IMG/VR virus record: IMGVR_UViG_3300013131_000150
Coordinates: 1 to 31,770 of that record
Origin: a virus
Length of the DNA: 31,770 bases
Direction: 5' to 3' (one strand)
Shown: piece after piece, positions 15,072 to 23,528 of the stretch
Position numbering within the stretch: the stretch's first letter is position 1
Layout: every line of letters starts with the position of its first letter
Position numbers and translations under genes: made by a program
Notes under the pieces: generated by a model
Told to the model about the DNA's origin: nothing
The model's database searches: none
Seen by the model: only the letters and a program-made list of their open reading frames with translations

Positions 15072-15851
15072 TTGTCCGAAACTCGCGTAACGTTAAATGG
15101 TTTAAGGCATTACATCTGTAATGGTATTCCTGTTCCTTTACCGTCTGTAACTACTATTCTCAGCGCAACCCAGACTGAACAAACTCGAAAAAAATTAGCG
15201 CACTGGAATTTAATGAATCCAGGAGCAGCAGATCAAGCTGCGGAAAGAGGATCGTGGATTCATAATGGCGTAGAAAATTACTTAAAAGGAATTCTCACAG
15301 TTCCACCTGAAAAATATAAACTTTATTGGGATGGAATACCTGAACTATTAGACGATCTCCTTAAAGGAGGACGTGTGTTGTGGTCAGAAAAACCGTTTAA
15401 TCAACCTAGATGGTCAGAGTATGTAGGAGATGATGGTGTTGGAAGAATACATTATTACGACAAAAAAACAGGCTACGGATATGCAGGATGTTGTGATTTA
15501 ATTTATATAAACCAAAACGCTCAAATAGTTCTAGCTGATTTTAAAACAAGCAACGGACCTTACGCAGCCAGATTCCCAAAAAAAGATTTAGATATCGATG
15601 AAAAAACAAGAAAAGCTTTAATATCTGGTGTTTTTAAAGTAAAAAAGACTCGGCTTCAGTTAGCTGCTTACAAAGCTGCCGCCGAAAATTGCTTGGGTAT
15701 TAAAATAGATAAAACACAAATTATCGTAACCACAGCAATCAAAGAATTTAATACTCAAATTTTTACGTTTGAGTCGGACGAAATAGAAAAAGACGAAGAA
15801 AGTTGGTTCGAAGTAGTTAAGCAGTATTACAATCTAAAGTCAGAAAATTAA
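15072..15851 (+). CDS. PD-(D/E)XK exonuclease (RecB/Cas4-like)
   Basis: A 259-residue nuclease of the RecB-type PD-(D/E)XK superfamily. Visible motifs are RGSWIHNGVENYL (59-71, with H64 and E68), GYAGCCDLIY (136-145, D142), VLADFKTS (153-160, D156 and K158) and QLAAYKAAAE (196-205, Q196 and Y200). Spacing and order are those of phage recombination/replication exonucleases. The start is a TTG at 15072, since no in-frame ATG or GTG lies upstream before a stop. It sits between SSB and primase-helicase, so a part in recombination-dependent replication or host DNA breakdown is likely. Confidence 0.87.
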   Translation: MSETRVTLNGLRHYICNGIPVPLPSVTTILSATQTEQTRKKLAHWNLMNPGAADQAAERGSWIHNGVENYLKGILTVPPEKYKLYWDGIPELLDDLLKGGRVLWSEKPFNQPRWSEYVGDDGVGRIHYYDKKTGYGYAGCCDLIYINQNAQIVLADFKTSNGPYAARFPKKDLDIDEKTRKALISGVFKVKKTRLQLAAYKAAAENCLGIKIDKTQIIVTTAIKEFNTQIFTFESDEIEKDEESWFEVVKQYYNLKSEN

Positions 15852-15944
15852 TTAAAAAAATAAACCTTCGACGGGGTTCTTAAGGGTTGCTTTTGAATTT
15901 TTGACTCCGTTTTCTGGCATACTACAGGCGCCCTGCAGCAAACT
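15852..15944 (+). promoter_or_regulatory. 93-base leader of the primase-helicase gene
   Basis: No gene is present. Near the end, TTGAAT (about 15893) and an extended -10-like TGGCATACT lie 19 bases apart, and GGCGCC and CTGCAG palindromes follow before the ATG. It is a weak promoter candidate for 15945-19287. Confidence 0.25.
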
Positions 15945-18719
15945 ATGAAATTTATCTGTTCTATAAATTCAGTCGTTTCTAAATATGTCAACGACAAAAC
16001 GGGTAAAATTTCTCCTGGCGGCAACTTTACTTCATTTAATTCAAATTGGAACGCAGAAGAATTAAATGTAGATGAGTTACAAAAAGAACTAGAAAAAGGT
16101 TATGGTTTGTGTGCATGGCACATGCTCGAAGGCAAGAGACAAGCCGATGCAACCAATGTAATTCAAGCTGGATTAATAATTGTCGATATTGACAATCAAG
16201 CAGATTACAAAGATGGTAATGGTAATAAGGTCCAGAAACAAGAATTAACCCCAGAACAAGCATTAGAGCTCGAAGTTTGCAGAAAATACTTAACACTCGC
16301 ATATCACTCCCCGTCAACAACGAAAGATTGGCCAAGATTTCGTCTTGTTTTTGGCTTAGAAAAACCTATATTCGATCCTAATTTTTACAAATTTTTCACA
16401 CAAAAAATTTACGCAAGTATCCCAGGCTCTGACATAAGGGCCACGACAATCCCTAATTTGTTCTACGGACCCAAACCAGGTAAAAATGTATTTGCGATTC
16501 CGGGTAAATTCATTCCGATCAATAAGCAAGACGAAGCTTACAAAGTTTTTTCTTTACTGCCTGTAACTAATAGCAAGCAAAGTGCTAACGGAGAAGAAAT
16601 TTTAGATAAAGCTCATGTCGAAGATAACGGCATAGATCTGCGGCAATTAATCTCCTCGACCGTTAAAAATGTATTAGCTGGAGAACCTGTTGAGGATCGT
16701 AGCTCAACCATGGCTGCGGTTTTTAAAGAATTAATAGGATGGTCAAATTGGCTGCAGTTAAATAAAATACCTGTATGCGTCTCACCATTGACAGTAGCAC
16801 ATGATGCGTTCTATAATATCTATGCTTACCCGCACGACCTAGATGGCAAATTCGATCGAATTTTAAATTCAATTAAGGATGTCGAAGAAATCCAACCTGC
16901 TGTAATCCTGGCCTCTGATTTAGGAGTAATTGCTGCTTGGAAAAAAATCAGGACAGTTTCGAAAGAAATTTATGACTTGCATGTACCAGAAACTATTAAA
17001 AAAGATATTAAAAATTTAAAAAAGACTCAGGTCAATTCAGTATTAGATATTTCTGTTTTTTCATTAGAAAATAAAACAGACGATAACTCAGTCCTACCAA
17101 AACAAACATCAAAAACAACAAGTATGAAAACACCTTCTACGCCCACACAGCTCATTAGTCTGCAAAATTCTGGCAACAGTCAAAATCGTCAATTTTCTGA
17201 AAATGATGTTGCGGATATTATTGTTGCAAATCAAGGAGATGACTTTATTTACGACAGTAATCTAGATCAATTTTATCATTATGATATTGATTATGATATT
17301 TGGTATCATCAAGACGAACAACACATTAAAAGACGCATAGTAAAAGCTCTTGATTCTTTTGTAATAGCTGGAGTACTAGCTAAATACACTAGTGCAACAA
17401 TTAACAGCGTTTATTTAATCTTAAAAGCAAAATTGTTGAGATCTAACGACGGAGGACGAAAAAGTATATGGACAAAAGCTCGTGGAATTATTGCTTTTCA
17501 GAATGGAATTCTTGACACGCAGACTATGGAGTTTGCTCCAGGTCCACAGAAAGAATTATACCTCCGACACAAGCTTCAATATACATATGATGGCACTGCA
17601 AGCTGCCCTGAATTCAAAACGTGGCTTAGTAACTGTTTGAATCCAGGTCAAGATCTTTTAATCCAGGCGTTTGCTCGTGCGATATTGACTGGTTACACAG
17701 CCGGAGAAAGGTTTCTTCATTTAGTAGGACCCGGAGGAACCGGAAAATCAACCATGCAACAACTGATGGTTGCTTTAGCGGGATTTCACAGTACCCACAC
17801 GTCAAGTCTCGAAATAATTGAAACAAACAAATTCGAAACGTATAACTTAATCGGTAAAAGACTGCTGCTTTTAACTGATGAAAGCAATTACAACAAACGA
17901 ATGGATGTGCTCAAAAAATTGACATCTGCTTCAGACACATTACGTGCTGAAAGAAAATATGGAAAAGAAATAATTAGCTTCAAACCAGAATGCTTAGTTT
18001 GTATTGCAAGTAACGAACACATTACATCAAATGATTCTAGCAGCGGTTTAGAACGTCGCCGTTTGACAATTGTTATGGATAAAGTGATACCCCCAAGTTC
18101 CAGAAAAGAACTTATTAGTGTTTATGACGATCATATTGAAGGTATTTTTGAAAAAGAAATGAGCGGTATTGTTTCATGGGCATTATCCATGAACTACAAC
18201 GACATGAAAGATATTATGGCTAACCCAACTAAACATGTTCCTTCACTAAATAAAACAAATATTGAAGCATTACTATTCAATAATCAGTTTGTTTCTTGGT
18301 TAAATGATTGTTGTCTCTATGCTCCAAACTCAACCACACCGGTAGGTCAGGGAGCTCGAAAACCATCAATTGAGGAATCGGAAAAAGGAATGTATATTGC
18401 TAATGCTTATGGTTCGCTATATCCGAGCTACGCTAATTTCTGTAAAGCTTGCGGTTATAAACCTGCGGCTAAGCATCGATTTATTGAGCGGACAAAAGAA
18501 GCTCTTGTAAATATCCTTAAGCTGCAAGGTATTGAGATTGTGTTAAAAGACGGTATTCCCTCAATAAAAGGGTTACGTCTTAAAGGATTTGATTTAAAAT
18601 CTGACCGAGCTTCCACTGGTCCTGATCGTCTGCCTTCACCAGTCGAATTTGCTCAAGATCCAACAACTTCTAAATGGGACTCTGCTTTTCAAAAACATGA
18701 CAAGGTTTCCGAAAATTAA
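15945..18719 (+). CDS. primase-helicase (AEP primase + D5-type SF3 helicase)
   Basis: A 924-residue replication protein. The N-terminal 200 residues fit an archaeo-eukaryotic primase domain: LIIVDIDN (D81, D83), then YHSPSTT and PRFRLVF (R131, R133). After a linker (about 370-410, Ser/Thr/Gln-rich) comes a D5_N-like region and a superfamily 3 helicase with Walker A GPGGTGKS (595-602), Walker B-like LLLLTDES, and a sensor region CLVCIASNEH followed by GLERRRLTIVMD with its arginines. The last 150 residues include another wHTH-like part near CKACGYKPAAKHRFIERTK. Such fusions prime and unwind at phage forks and would work with the family A polymerase at 8166. The gene overlaps the next by 23 bases. 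Confidence 0.92.
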   Translation: MKFICSINSVVSKYVNDKTGKISPGGNFTSFNSNWNAEELNVDELQKELEKGYGLCAWHMLEGKRQADATNVIQAGLIIVDIDNQADYKDGNGNKVQKQELTPEQALELEVCRKYLTLAYHSPSTTKDWPRFRLVFGLEKPIFDPNFYKFFTQKIYASIPGSDIRATTIPNLFYGPKPGKNVFAIPGKFIPINKQDEAYKVFSLLPVTNSKQSANGEEILDKAHVEDNGIDLRQLISSTVKNVLAGEPVEDRSSTMAAVFKELIGWSNWLQLNKIPVCVSPLTVAHDAFYNIYAYPHDLDGKFDRILNSIKDVEEIQPAVILASDLGVIAAWKKIRTVSKEIYDLHVPETIKKDIKNLKKTQVNSVLDISVFSLENKTDDNSVLPKQTSKTTSMKTPSTPTQLISLQNSGNSQNRQFSENDVADIIVANQGDDFIYDSNLDQFYHYDIDYDIWYHQDEQHIKRRIVKALDSFVIAGVLAKYTSATINSVYLILKAKLLRSNDGGRKSIWTKARGIIAFQNGILDTQTMEFAPGPQKELYLRHKLQYTYDGTASCPEFKTWLSNCLNPGQDLLIQAFARAILTGYTAGERFLHLVGPGGTGKSTMQQLMVALAGFHSTHTSSLEIIETNKFETYNLIGKRLLLLTDESNYNKRMDVLKKLTSASDTLRAERKYGKEIISFKPECLVCIASNEHITSNDSSSGLERRRLTIVMDKVIPPSSRKELISVYDDHIEGIFEKEMSGIVSWALSMNYNDMKDIMANPTKHVPSLNKTNIEALLFNNQFVSWLNDCCLYAPNSTTPVGQGARKPSIEESEKGMYIANAYGSLYPSYANFCKACGYKPAAKHRFIERTKEALVNILKLQGIEIVLKDGIPSIKGLRLKGFDLKSDRASTGPDRLPSPVEFAQDPTTSKWDSAFQKHDKVSEN

Positions 18720-19287
18720 CTTTTCTCTTATTAGTTTTGGTGCATTAACAGCTGGACTTACGACTGGAACACTACTTACAGTTAAATCTCCAGAATTTTT
18801 TGGAGTTTCTATGGCTTTTGGTGCTGGTGTGGTGGGAGGTCTAAGTGCTGCAAAAGTGAGAATGCTGGAAAATAACGAACGAAAAAGTAACACTGAAAGA
18901 GTTACATCTACATTTAGTGCTTTGTATGAAGTAAATAACGGAATAGTAGAACCTACGCAACTCGCGTACCTTGCAAATATACAACCTCAGCAAGCATATA
19001 ATTTCTTGGAAGGGTTAGCAGAAAATACTGGAGGACAAAAAGTTCAAACTAAAGCAAACAACGGAATAATTTTTGCTTTTCCGCACGCATCGAATGCGCT
19101 TGAAGAGTTATCAAAAAACGCGCAAAATTGGGCAAAAGTACAAACAGAAGGACTCGTATTTGAATTAGAAAAACATAAACAAGCTATTCAAATGATGCAA
19201 AATCAAAACGCAAGTTTGATGGCTACTATTTCTAATTCACAAAAATCTTCAACAGATAATGATCCTTGGAGCAGAGAATTAACGTAA
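18697..19287 (+). CDS. membrane-anchored protein with winged-helix-like domain, 196 aa
   Basis: The ATG at 18697 is preferred; an earlier start at 18649 would add 16 residues inside the primase-helicase. Residues 10-50 give two hydrophobic segments (FSLISFGALTAGLTTGTLL and FFGVSMAFGAGVVGGLSAA), a likely helical hairpin in the membrane. Residues about 65-130 then show a winged-helix look (SALYEVNNGIVEPTQLAYLA, QPQQAYNFLEGLAE, and a strand pair ending IIFAFPH). The C-terminus is a coiled coil. Tethering a DNA-binding fold to the membrane could anchor replication forks, but this is inference. It overlaps ThyX tail-to-tail by nine bases. Confidence 0.72.
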   Translation: MTRFPKINFSLISFGALTAGLTTGTLLTVKSPEFFGVSMAFGAGVVGGLSAAKVRMLENNERKSNTERVTSTFSALYEVNNGIVEPTQLAYLANIQPQQAYNFLEGLAENTGGQKVQTKANNGIIFAFPHASNALEELSKNAQNWAKVQTEGLVFELEKHKQAIQMMQNQNASLMATISNSQKSSTDNDPWSRELT

Positions 19288-19965
19288 AGAAGACCAACCA
19301 GTTAACGATGTATCTTCAGAGTTTTTAACCGCATTTATAACAGTCGGTAGTTCTTTTTTTAAACAATAACCTATGCTATGAGCAATCTGACGGTGCTCTA
19401 ATTGAGTCTCTTCTCTACCACGTAGGCCAACATAATGAATAAAGCTACGAATCGTACCACTCATATGCAACCTTGTAGGGGTATATAAAGGTAAAATATG
19501 TCTTGCACACTCTTTAGCAACTCCTAACTCAAGCATCTCAGCATAAACAGTTTTTATCTGACGATCAATATCTTCAAATTTATTCCAAAAGTGCTGACGT
19601 AAATATAACGGTAGCTGTTCTACACTACTCTGCCGGTTTGTTTCTCCTTTTGTCCTTAAATCAAACTTATAGGCTTCATCAAAATTTTTTAAAATTTTAA
19701 TCGGATCAGAATAACGTTGCGAAAATTCTTGAAAAGTAAAACTCCGATGTCGTAAAAGCTGAGGAGACAATGCACGATTTGTGGAGATTTCGAATGAAGC
19801 GGAAGCTTGCTCAAATACACTCCAATGTCCGTGGCGAATACAAAACTCTAGTAATTGCGAATACTCAGCACGATTAGGGTTGTCAGTAGAAACTCTTGCG
19901 TGCCGAGCTATAACCTTTTCAGCGTCAGGTGTTATCCAATTAAGCTCAGCAGAATGCAACTGCAT
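19279..19965 (-). CDS. thyX: flavin-dependent thymidylate synthase ThyX
   Basis: A 228-residue enzyme that makes dTMP from dUMP using FAD, NADPH and methylenetetrahydrofolate, supplying thymidine for phage replication. The ThyX signature RHR.......S is present as RHRSFTFQEFS (about 72-82), followed by QRY. The C-terminal part (RSFIHYVGLRGREETQLEHR) matches the family's substrate-binding region. Length is normal. The ATG overlaps the stop of the 46-residue gene (TAATG), so it is translated as part of a - strand operon. The common presence of thyX in cyanophages agrees with the proposed host. Confidence 0.96.
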   Translation of the reverse strand: MQLHSAELNWITPDAEKVIARHARVSTDNPNRAEYSQLLEFCIRHGHWSVFEQASASFEISTNRALSPQLLRHRSFTFQEFSQRYSDPIKILKNFDEAYKFDLRTKGETNRQSSVEQLPLYLRQHFWNKFEDIDRQIKTVYAEMLELGVAKECARHILPLYTPTRLHMSGTIRSFIHYVGLRGREETQLEHRQIAHSIGYCLKKELPTVINAVKNSEDTSLTGWSSLR

Positions 19966-20105
19966 TAACTACGCGGAAAAGTCTCTTGATAGCGAAGTCT
20001 AGCGGTAATTTCTGAAGGATTAGAAACTAATTTAGTAACATCTGCAGGACCTAAACCTAAACGCATACCAGCTAAACGAACTGGTTGATTATTATTAATC
20101 ATCAT
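19965..20105 (-). CDS. small protein upstream of thyX, 46 aa
   Basis: A 46-codon frame tightly packed between two genes. Its ATG-ATG start (20105 or 20102) overlaps the TGA of the 172-residue gene, and its TAA overlaps the thyX ATG by one base. This exact tiling makes it very likely to be real. The product is basic with a helical C-terminal half (ITARLRYQE). The function is unknown. Confidence 0.78.
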   Translation of the reverse strand: MMINNNQPVRLAGMRLGLGPADVTKLVSNPSEITARLRYQETFPRS

Positions 20106-20620
20106 TTTTTTGTACCAACTCCAGGAAGTTGAAGGGGCAAAGATCCAGGTAATTGATAATTTTGAGTATATGTTGCATACGTCATATCTTGAGCATTATA
20201 AAAATTTTGCTGTGGTAAATCAGTTAAAATTTGTAACTGAGCACGAAGATTAGGATCCATACTATTTTGTGTAGTAACTAAGTATTCAGCTTTATTCATA
20301 TCTAACGGACGCATTGGAGTCTGCAACGCATCTTTATGGTTGTAACCAGCAGGTCCAGTTATCTGGGCACTCTCAGTCATATTCCCCTCACCATAACTAA
20401 TCGGCCCCACGGGCTCGCGAGCGTATTCCCCCCGATCGCGTCGGTATTGGGTGTAAATACGGTTGATGTCGTCCAGAGTAGTTGCACGCCTGAACTCCAT
20501 CGCCTCAGGCGTATTAGCATACATAGCAGGCTTTTCAGTAGCCAAGGTCCCGATAGGCTTAACACGATCAGCCATCGGTCCTAAACCGCCAGGGCGCTGT
20601 ACAAAATTATGCTTTTCCAT
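20102..20620 (-). CDS. hypothetical protein, 172 aa
   Basis: A Pro/Gln/Tyr-rich protein with few hydrophobic segments, the kind of composition seen in virion-associated or scaffold proteins. No motif is recognised. A helix at about 45-65 (RATTLDDINRIYTQYRRDR) is the best-structured part, and the C-terminal 40 residues are rich in Gln, Asn, Tyr and Leu. Part of the gene (around 20400-20460) is near 63% G+C, much higher than its ends. It starts nine bases after the stop of the HNH nuclease gene. Confidence 0.72.
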   Translation of the reverse strand: MEKHNFVQRPGGLGPMADRVKPIGTLATEKPAMYANTPEAMEFRRATTLDDINRIYTQYRRDRGEYAREPVGPISYGEGNMTESAQITGPAGYNHKDALQTPMRPLDMNKAEYLVTTQNSMDPNLRAQLQILTDLPQQNFYNAQDMTYATYTQNYQLPGSLPLQLPGVGTKK

Positions 20621-20629
20621 AGTTAAATT

Positions 20630-20863
20630 TTAACTCCGTTTAGGTTGTTTCTCTCGGTTTGTTTCTTTAGAAACCACACGTAAATTTGATGGGCGGTTAT
20701 CAGTCGGATTAAAATTTTTATGGTCTACTTCTTTACCATCACCTTTATGCACACGCCCGTTTCTTTCCATATATCTACGAGCTTTATTACGAGCAGCTCG
20801 TCGTTTTTTTTGCTTTTCTGTACCGCCATGTTCGCGATATTCTTTAGCGTAATCTCTGGTCAA
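20630..20863 (-). CDS. HNH endonuclease, 77 aa
   Basis: A small HNH nuclease. Lys/Arg-rich helices occupy residues 1-38, then the motif EVDHKNFN (D47, H48, N50) and DNRPSNLRVVS (55-65, with the conserved N60), and NR at 69-70. The DH...N..DNRPSNLR..S...N pattern is characteristic of the phage HNH family that includes both free-standing homing-type nucleases and packaging-associated nucleases. It is the first gene in the thyX-side operon apart from the unknown at 20885-21106. Confidence 0.88.
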   Translation of the reverse strand: MTRDYAKEYREHGGTEKQKKRRAARNKARRYMERNGRVHKGDGKEVDHKNFNPTDNRPSNLRVVSKETNREKQPKRS

Positions 20864-20884
20864 GTATTAAACCGTTAAAACGCC

Positions 20885-21106
20885 TCAATCAATCTTAGCA
20901 ACAAACGTAAATAAATTTTCAATAGGCTCGTTGTGCTCTATTACAACAAATCGAGCAAACACAAATACATCATTTTTAAAACGTTGAAATAAACCTGTAT
21001 AACAACCTGAAGTAGTACCATAAAAATCATATAACTTGTCTAAGAATTTTGTTTTTTTGTCTTCTTCCGCAATATCCCAGTTATTTAAAACTTGCTGCCA
21101 GTTCAT
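20885..21106 (-). CDS. hypothetical protein, 73 aa
   Basis: A compact, aromatic-rich protein of unknown function. The N-terminal helix (WQQVLNNWDIAEEDKKTKFL) is followed by a region with FARFVVIEHNEP, consistent with a small alpha/beta fold. It has an ATG start without a Shine-Dalgarno site and is AT-rich, unlike the GC-rich gene just upstream. Confidence 0.68.
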   Translation of the reverse strand: MNWQQVLNNWDIAEEDKKTKFLDKLYDFYGTTSGCYTGLFQRFKNDVFVFARFVVIEHNEPIENLFTFVAKID

Positions 21107-21128
21107 AAAATTAAAGAAATAAATTCGC

Positions 21129-21329
21129 TATTTGAGAATAGCAAAAAGTAACTCACTGCTCATCACGCCTTGCGGTACGGGGAAGAATGCCGTCACGGTG
21201 CAAGCGAATGGCATCGGCAATTAGAAGCCTGATGGCGGCGCTGCGAGACATGGTGTCGCTGGACCAGGCATCGAGCCACTGGATCTGCTCCTGCGTGAGT
21301 CGCAAGCTAAACGGCGAGCTAAGGGGCAC
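21129..21329 (-). CDS. ribbon-helix-helix DNA-binding protein in a GC-rich island, 66 aa
   Basis: A 67-codon frame (with stop) starting at GTG 21329. Residues 6-46 read as a ribbon-helix-helix: the strand PFSLRLTQEQ, helix 1 (IQWLDAWSS), a turn with SRSAA, and helix 2 (AIRLLIADAIRLHR). This is the CopG/Arc/MetJ-type fold used by small dimeric repressors and antitoxins. The body of the gene (about 21160-21300) is near 60% G+C, while the flanking genes are near 35%, a sharp boundary that suggests recent gain from a GC-richer host or phage. The last 15 residues are AT-rich and may be new C-terminal sequence. No toxin gene is visible beside it, so a phage repressor or host-gene regulator is more likely than an antitoxin. 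The start codon has no Shine-Dalgarno site. Confidence 0.75.
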
Positions 21330-21358
21330 TTTGCGTTTATAAATTTTTAAAAGTAAAA

Positions 21359-22600
21359 TTACCAGGCTGTAGCTTTAATAAACCAACCACTGCGATCGCT
21401 TTCCACAAGCCAGCGAGGACCTAAATTTTTCTTTGAATATTTTTTATATTTTCCATCCGCAGATAAATACGTACCTTTCACAAGATCTAAATCTCCAAAA
21501 GGATCGTGAACAATAATGTGGTTTTTATCTGAACTTATACCAACACAACAAATCCAATGGCCACCCCCAACAGGTGCAGTAACAGGACCTTTATGAAGAA
21601 TACCAATCGGAACAGGAACACCTTTTAACAATAAAGATTCAATATCTGCCCAACTTCCTGTTTGAATAAATGATGCTGTTACTCCAAATTCTTTTAAAGC
21701 TTTTATTTGATTAGCAGCTACAACAGTATCGCCATATTTATAAACTACTTTTATATACTCATTATCTGAGTCGATAGCGTTAGGTTCCAAACCACTCAGC
21801 AACATAGCGCAACTGCTGGAAAAACAAGTCCTCATAGGATCTCTATAATTATCTCTTTGTGAATAATATGGTACAGACAATTTAACTTCGGTAGACACAG
21901 CTTTTTCTTCAACGACTACATCTATATCATTAATTATTTTCCAATGATCCGGAAAAACCCACCACTCTGTTTCAGGTTGAGCTTCCAAATAAACTCGTTG
22001 ATGAACCTGCCCGGCATACATATGAATTTCTGTCCACTGCCACGCGGATCCTTTCGGTACGAATAATTTTTCTTCAGCCAGAAGAGCAGCACTGTCTATT
22101 GGCTTTCTCTTAAGCCAAGTATCCTGCTTAGCCAGAATTGATTTTGACAAGAGAGGATGTTTAATTTTCTCCAAGAACAGCTTACGCTCTTGTTCACGTC
22201 GTTTGATTAAACCCGGTATTTCTTTATTTCCTTCTCCTTTAACCCAACGAGAAAATTCCGAGGCAACAATTTTTCGATCGGCGCCGCCGTTGAGTAATTT
22301 AAGAAGTGTTGAATTTATAAAAGCAGTAGGACCAACATTAAATACAAAAGAAACTAATGCGTCGTATTCATTTTGATTAATTTTTGCGTAAACAAAAGAA
22401 CTAACACATTGTTCACTACTAACCACGTCATCAATTAAATATGCTTCTGCTTGTTCTTCGGTTATTTTCATATTTGGTTTTACATCAGAACCGGTATGCC
22501 CATACCCTATGGTGAGGACGTTTGAACTACACAAGTAAGAGATTAAACGAAGTCCTTCAAACTTCTTTATGAGGTTTAATCCTCGAGACGAAATCCTCAT
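21359..22600 (-). CDS. modular endolysin: GH24 lysozyme + SH3-like + C39-like peptidase
   Basis: A 413-residue cell-wall hydrolase with two predicted catalytic domains. Residues 1-145 are a T4-type GH24 muramidase: KKFEGLRLISY, then TIGYGHTG. The spacing E15-C24-T30 matches the E-8-D/C-5-T catalytic arrangement, with Cys in the Asp position as in several phage endolysins. Residues 160-222 look like a cyanobacterial SH3-like wall-binding unit (DTWLKRKPIDS, KLFVPKGS, EWWVFPDHW). Residues 242-413 resemble a C39-type cysteine peptidase: Q247 in PYYSQRD, C259 in TCFSSSCAM, H348 in GGGHWICCVG and D366 in VHDPFG. There is no signal peptide, so release needs a holin; the small membrane protein at 24333 is the nearest candidate. 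Confidence 0.9.
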   Translation of the reverse strand: MRISSRGLNLIKKFEGLRLISYLCSSNVLTIGYGHTGSDVKPNMKITEEQAEAYLIDDVVSSEQCVSSFVYAKINQNEYDALVSFVFNVGPTAFINSTLLKLLNGGADRKIVASEFSRWVKGEGNKEIPGLIKRREQERKLFLEKIKHPLLSKSILAKQDTWLKRKPIDSAALLAEEKLFVPKGSAWQWTEIHMYAGQVHQRVYLEAQPETEWWVFPDHWKIINDIDVVVEEKAVSTEVKLSVPYYSQRDNYRDPMRTCFSSSCAMLLSGLEPNAIDSDNEYIKVVYKYGDTVVAANQIKALKEFGVTASFIQTGSWADIESLLLKGVPVPIGILHKGPVTAPVGGGHWICCVGISSDKNHIIVHDPFGDLDLVKGTYLSADGKYKKYSKKNLGPRWLVESDRSGWFIKATAW

Positions 22601-22669
22601 ATTTGTGAATTGTTCTTCTTTTACTCTGACAGCTTAATTAACAAAAACTACAATATTTAATAAATAAGT

Positions 22670-22698
22670 AATAAAAAATCACCCCAATTTGGGGTGAT
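22670..22698 (-). terminator. rho-independent terminator (- strand)
   Basis: On the - strand ATCACCCC and GGGGTGAT form an eight-base stem with a five-base loop, followed by TTTTTT. It lies 26 bases beyond the stop of the 132-residue gene and so separates that gene from the endolysin. Confidence 0.88.
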
Positions 22699-22723
22699 AC
22701 TGATCATTTAATAAGTGGTCTAA

Positions 22724-23122
22724 TCAAGCAGCACTCATAGTTACACGGTACTCAGTGGCACTCCTGTCTGTACGATCAACATACACAGTTGCTGTATCAG
22801 AAGTAGACACAGAATATGTAAAACTAGATGAAGCTCGACGGCTGATTTTAGGAGCTATTGCTTCACCAGCAAGGGTGCCATCAGACTTATAAACTCTTAC
22901 GCCACGAACGGCAAAAGCGTCTGCAGTAAGGGTAATTGTGGCTGTTCCGGTAGTGCCATAGGTTATTTCATACACATCAGCTAAAGGGTAACTGCCGTCA
23001 CCCGCAAAAGTCCGAAAGCTATCTATAGTGACGTTAGAACCATCACTAGTACGAAACTGCCCAAAACGAGTTATGCCTTCTGGAGCAACGCCAAGCTCAC
23101 GATTAAAAGTTACTTCAGCCAT
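22724..23122 (-). CDS. beta-rich virion-like protein, 132 aa
   Basis: Probably a virion decoration or tail component. The sequence is almost wholly beta-type, rich in Thr, Ser, Val and Gly with regular alternation (GTTGTATITLTADAFAVRGV, SFTYSVSTSDTATVYVDRTD), and lacks Lys-rich or helical segments. It has no cysteine. It is monocistronic: a terminator follows, and it is divergent from the gene at 23160 with only 37 bases between the two starts. No specific family is recognised. Confidence 0.72.
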   Translation of the reverse strand: MAEVTFNRELGVAPEGITRFGQFRTSDGSNVTIDSFRTFAGDGSYPLADVYEITYGTTGTATITLTADAFAVRGVRVYKSDGTLAGEAIAPKISRRASSSFTYSVSTSDTATVYVDRTDRSATEYRVTMSAA

Positions 23123-23159
23123 CTGTCAACACAAAACCCATTTAATTAAATTCTAAACT

Positions 23160-23528
23160 ATGGAAAGCAAAAACAATTACAACAAATTAAATGCTTTGAT
23201 TTATGAGTTAATTATTTTTTTTGAAAGGTTTTTTCCAAATTTAGTTCACAACCCGTGGATAAGACGAATAAAATTAAATTGTCGGGATGACTGGGCAGAA
23301 TTCAGAACAATGGTAGCGATGATAGAACTAGAACAAGAAATAGAAAAAGTGCACCAGTTCTGGAAAGAAGAAGAAAAACAACAAAAAAATCATCCAATAT
23401 ATACAGAATTACCTCCTGATGGGTCTAAAGCTCAAGAACTTTTAGGTGGAGAAATACGGCTCAGCGCTCCTTGGACTGTTGAGTCTTTAAATACGACCGA
23501 GCCTTCTTCTTCGCACGAACGCAGTTAG
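23160..23528 (+). CDS. hypothetical protein, 122 aa
   Basis: Unknown. Residues 10-32 form a hydrophobic/aromatic helix (NALIYELIIFFERFFPNL), followed by a basic turn and a long charged helix (TMVAMIELEQEIEKVHQFWK). The last 25 residues are Ser/Thr-rich. It is divergent from the 132-residue gene. Its 3' end runs 68 bases antisense over the 46-residue gene at 23461-23601, so its C-terminal tail is encoded on the strand opposite that gene. Confidence 0.65.
   Translation: MESKNNYNKLNALIYELIIFFERFFPNLVHNPWIRRIKLNCRDDWAEFRTMVAMIELEQEIEKVHQFWKEEEKQQKNHPIYTELPPDGSKAQELLGGEIRLSAPWTVESLNTTEPSSSHERS

Noticed and set aside
21129-21329. Toxin-antitoxin pair around the RHH gene
   Set aside because: Neither neighbour (73-residue unknown, endolysin) resembles a toxin, and spacing and composition differ sharply.
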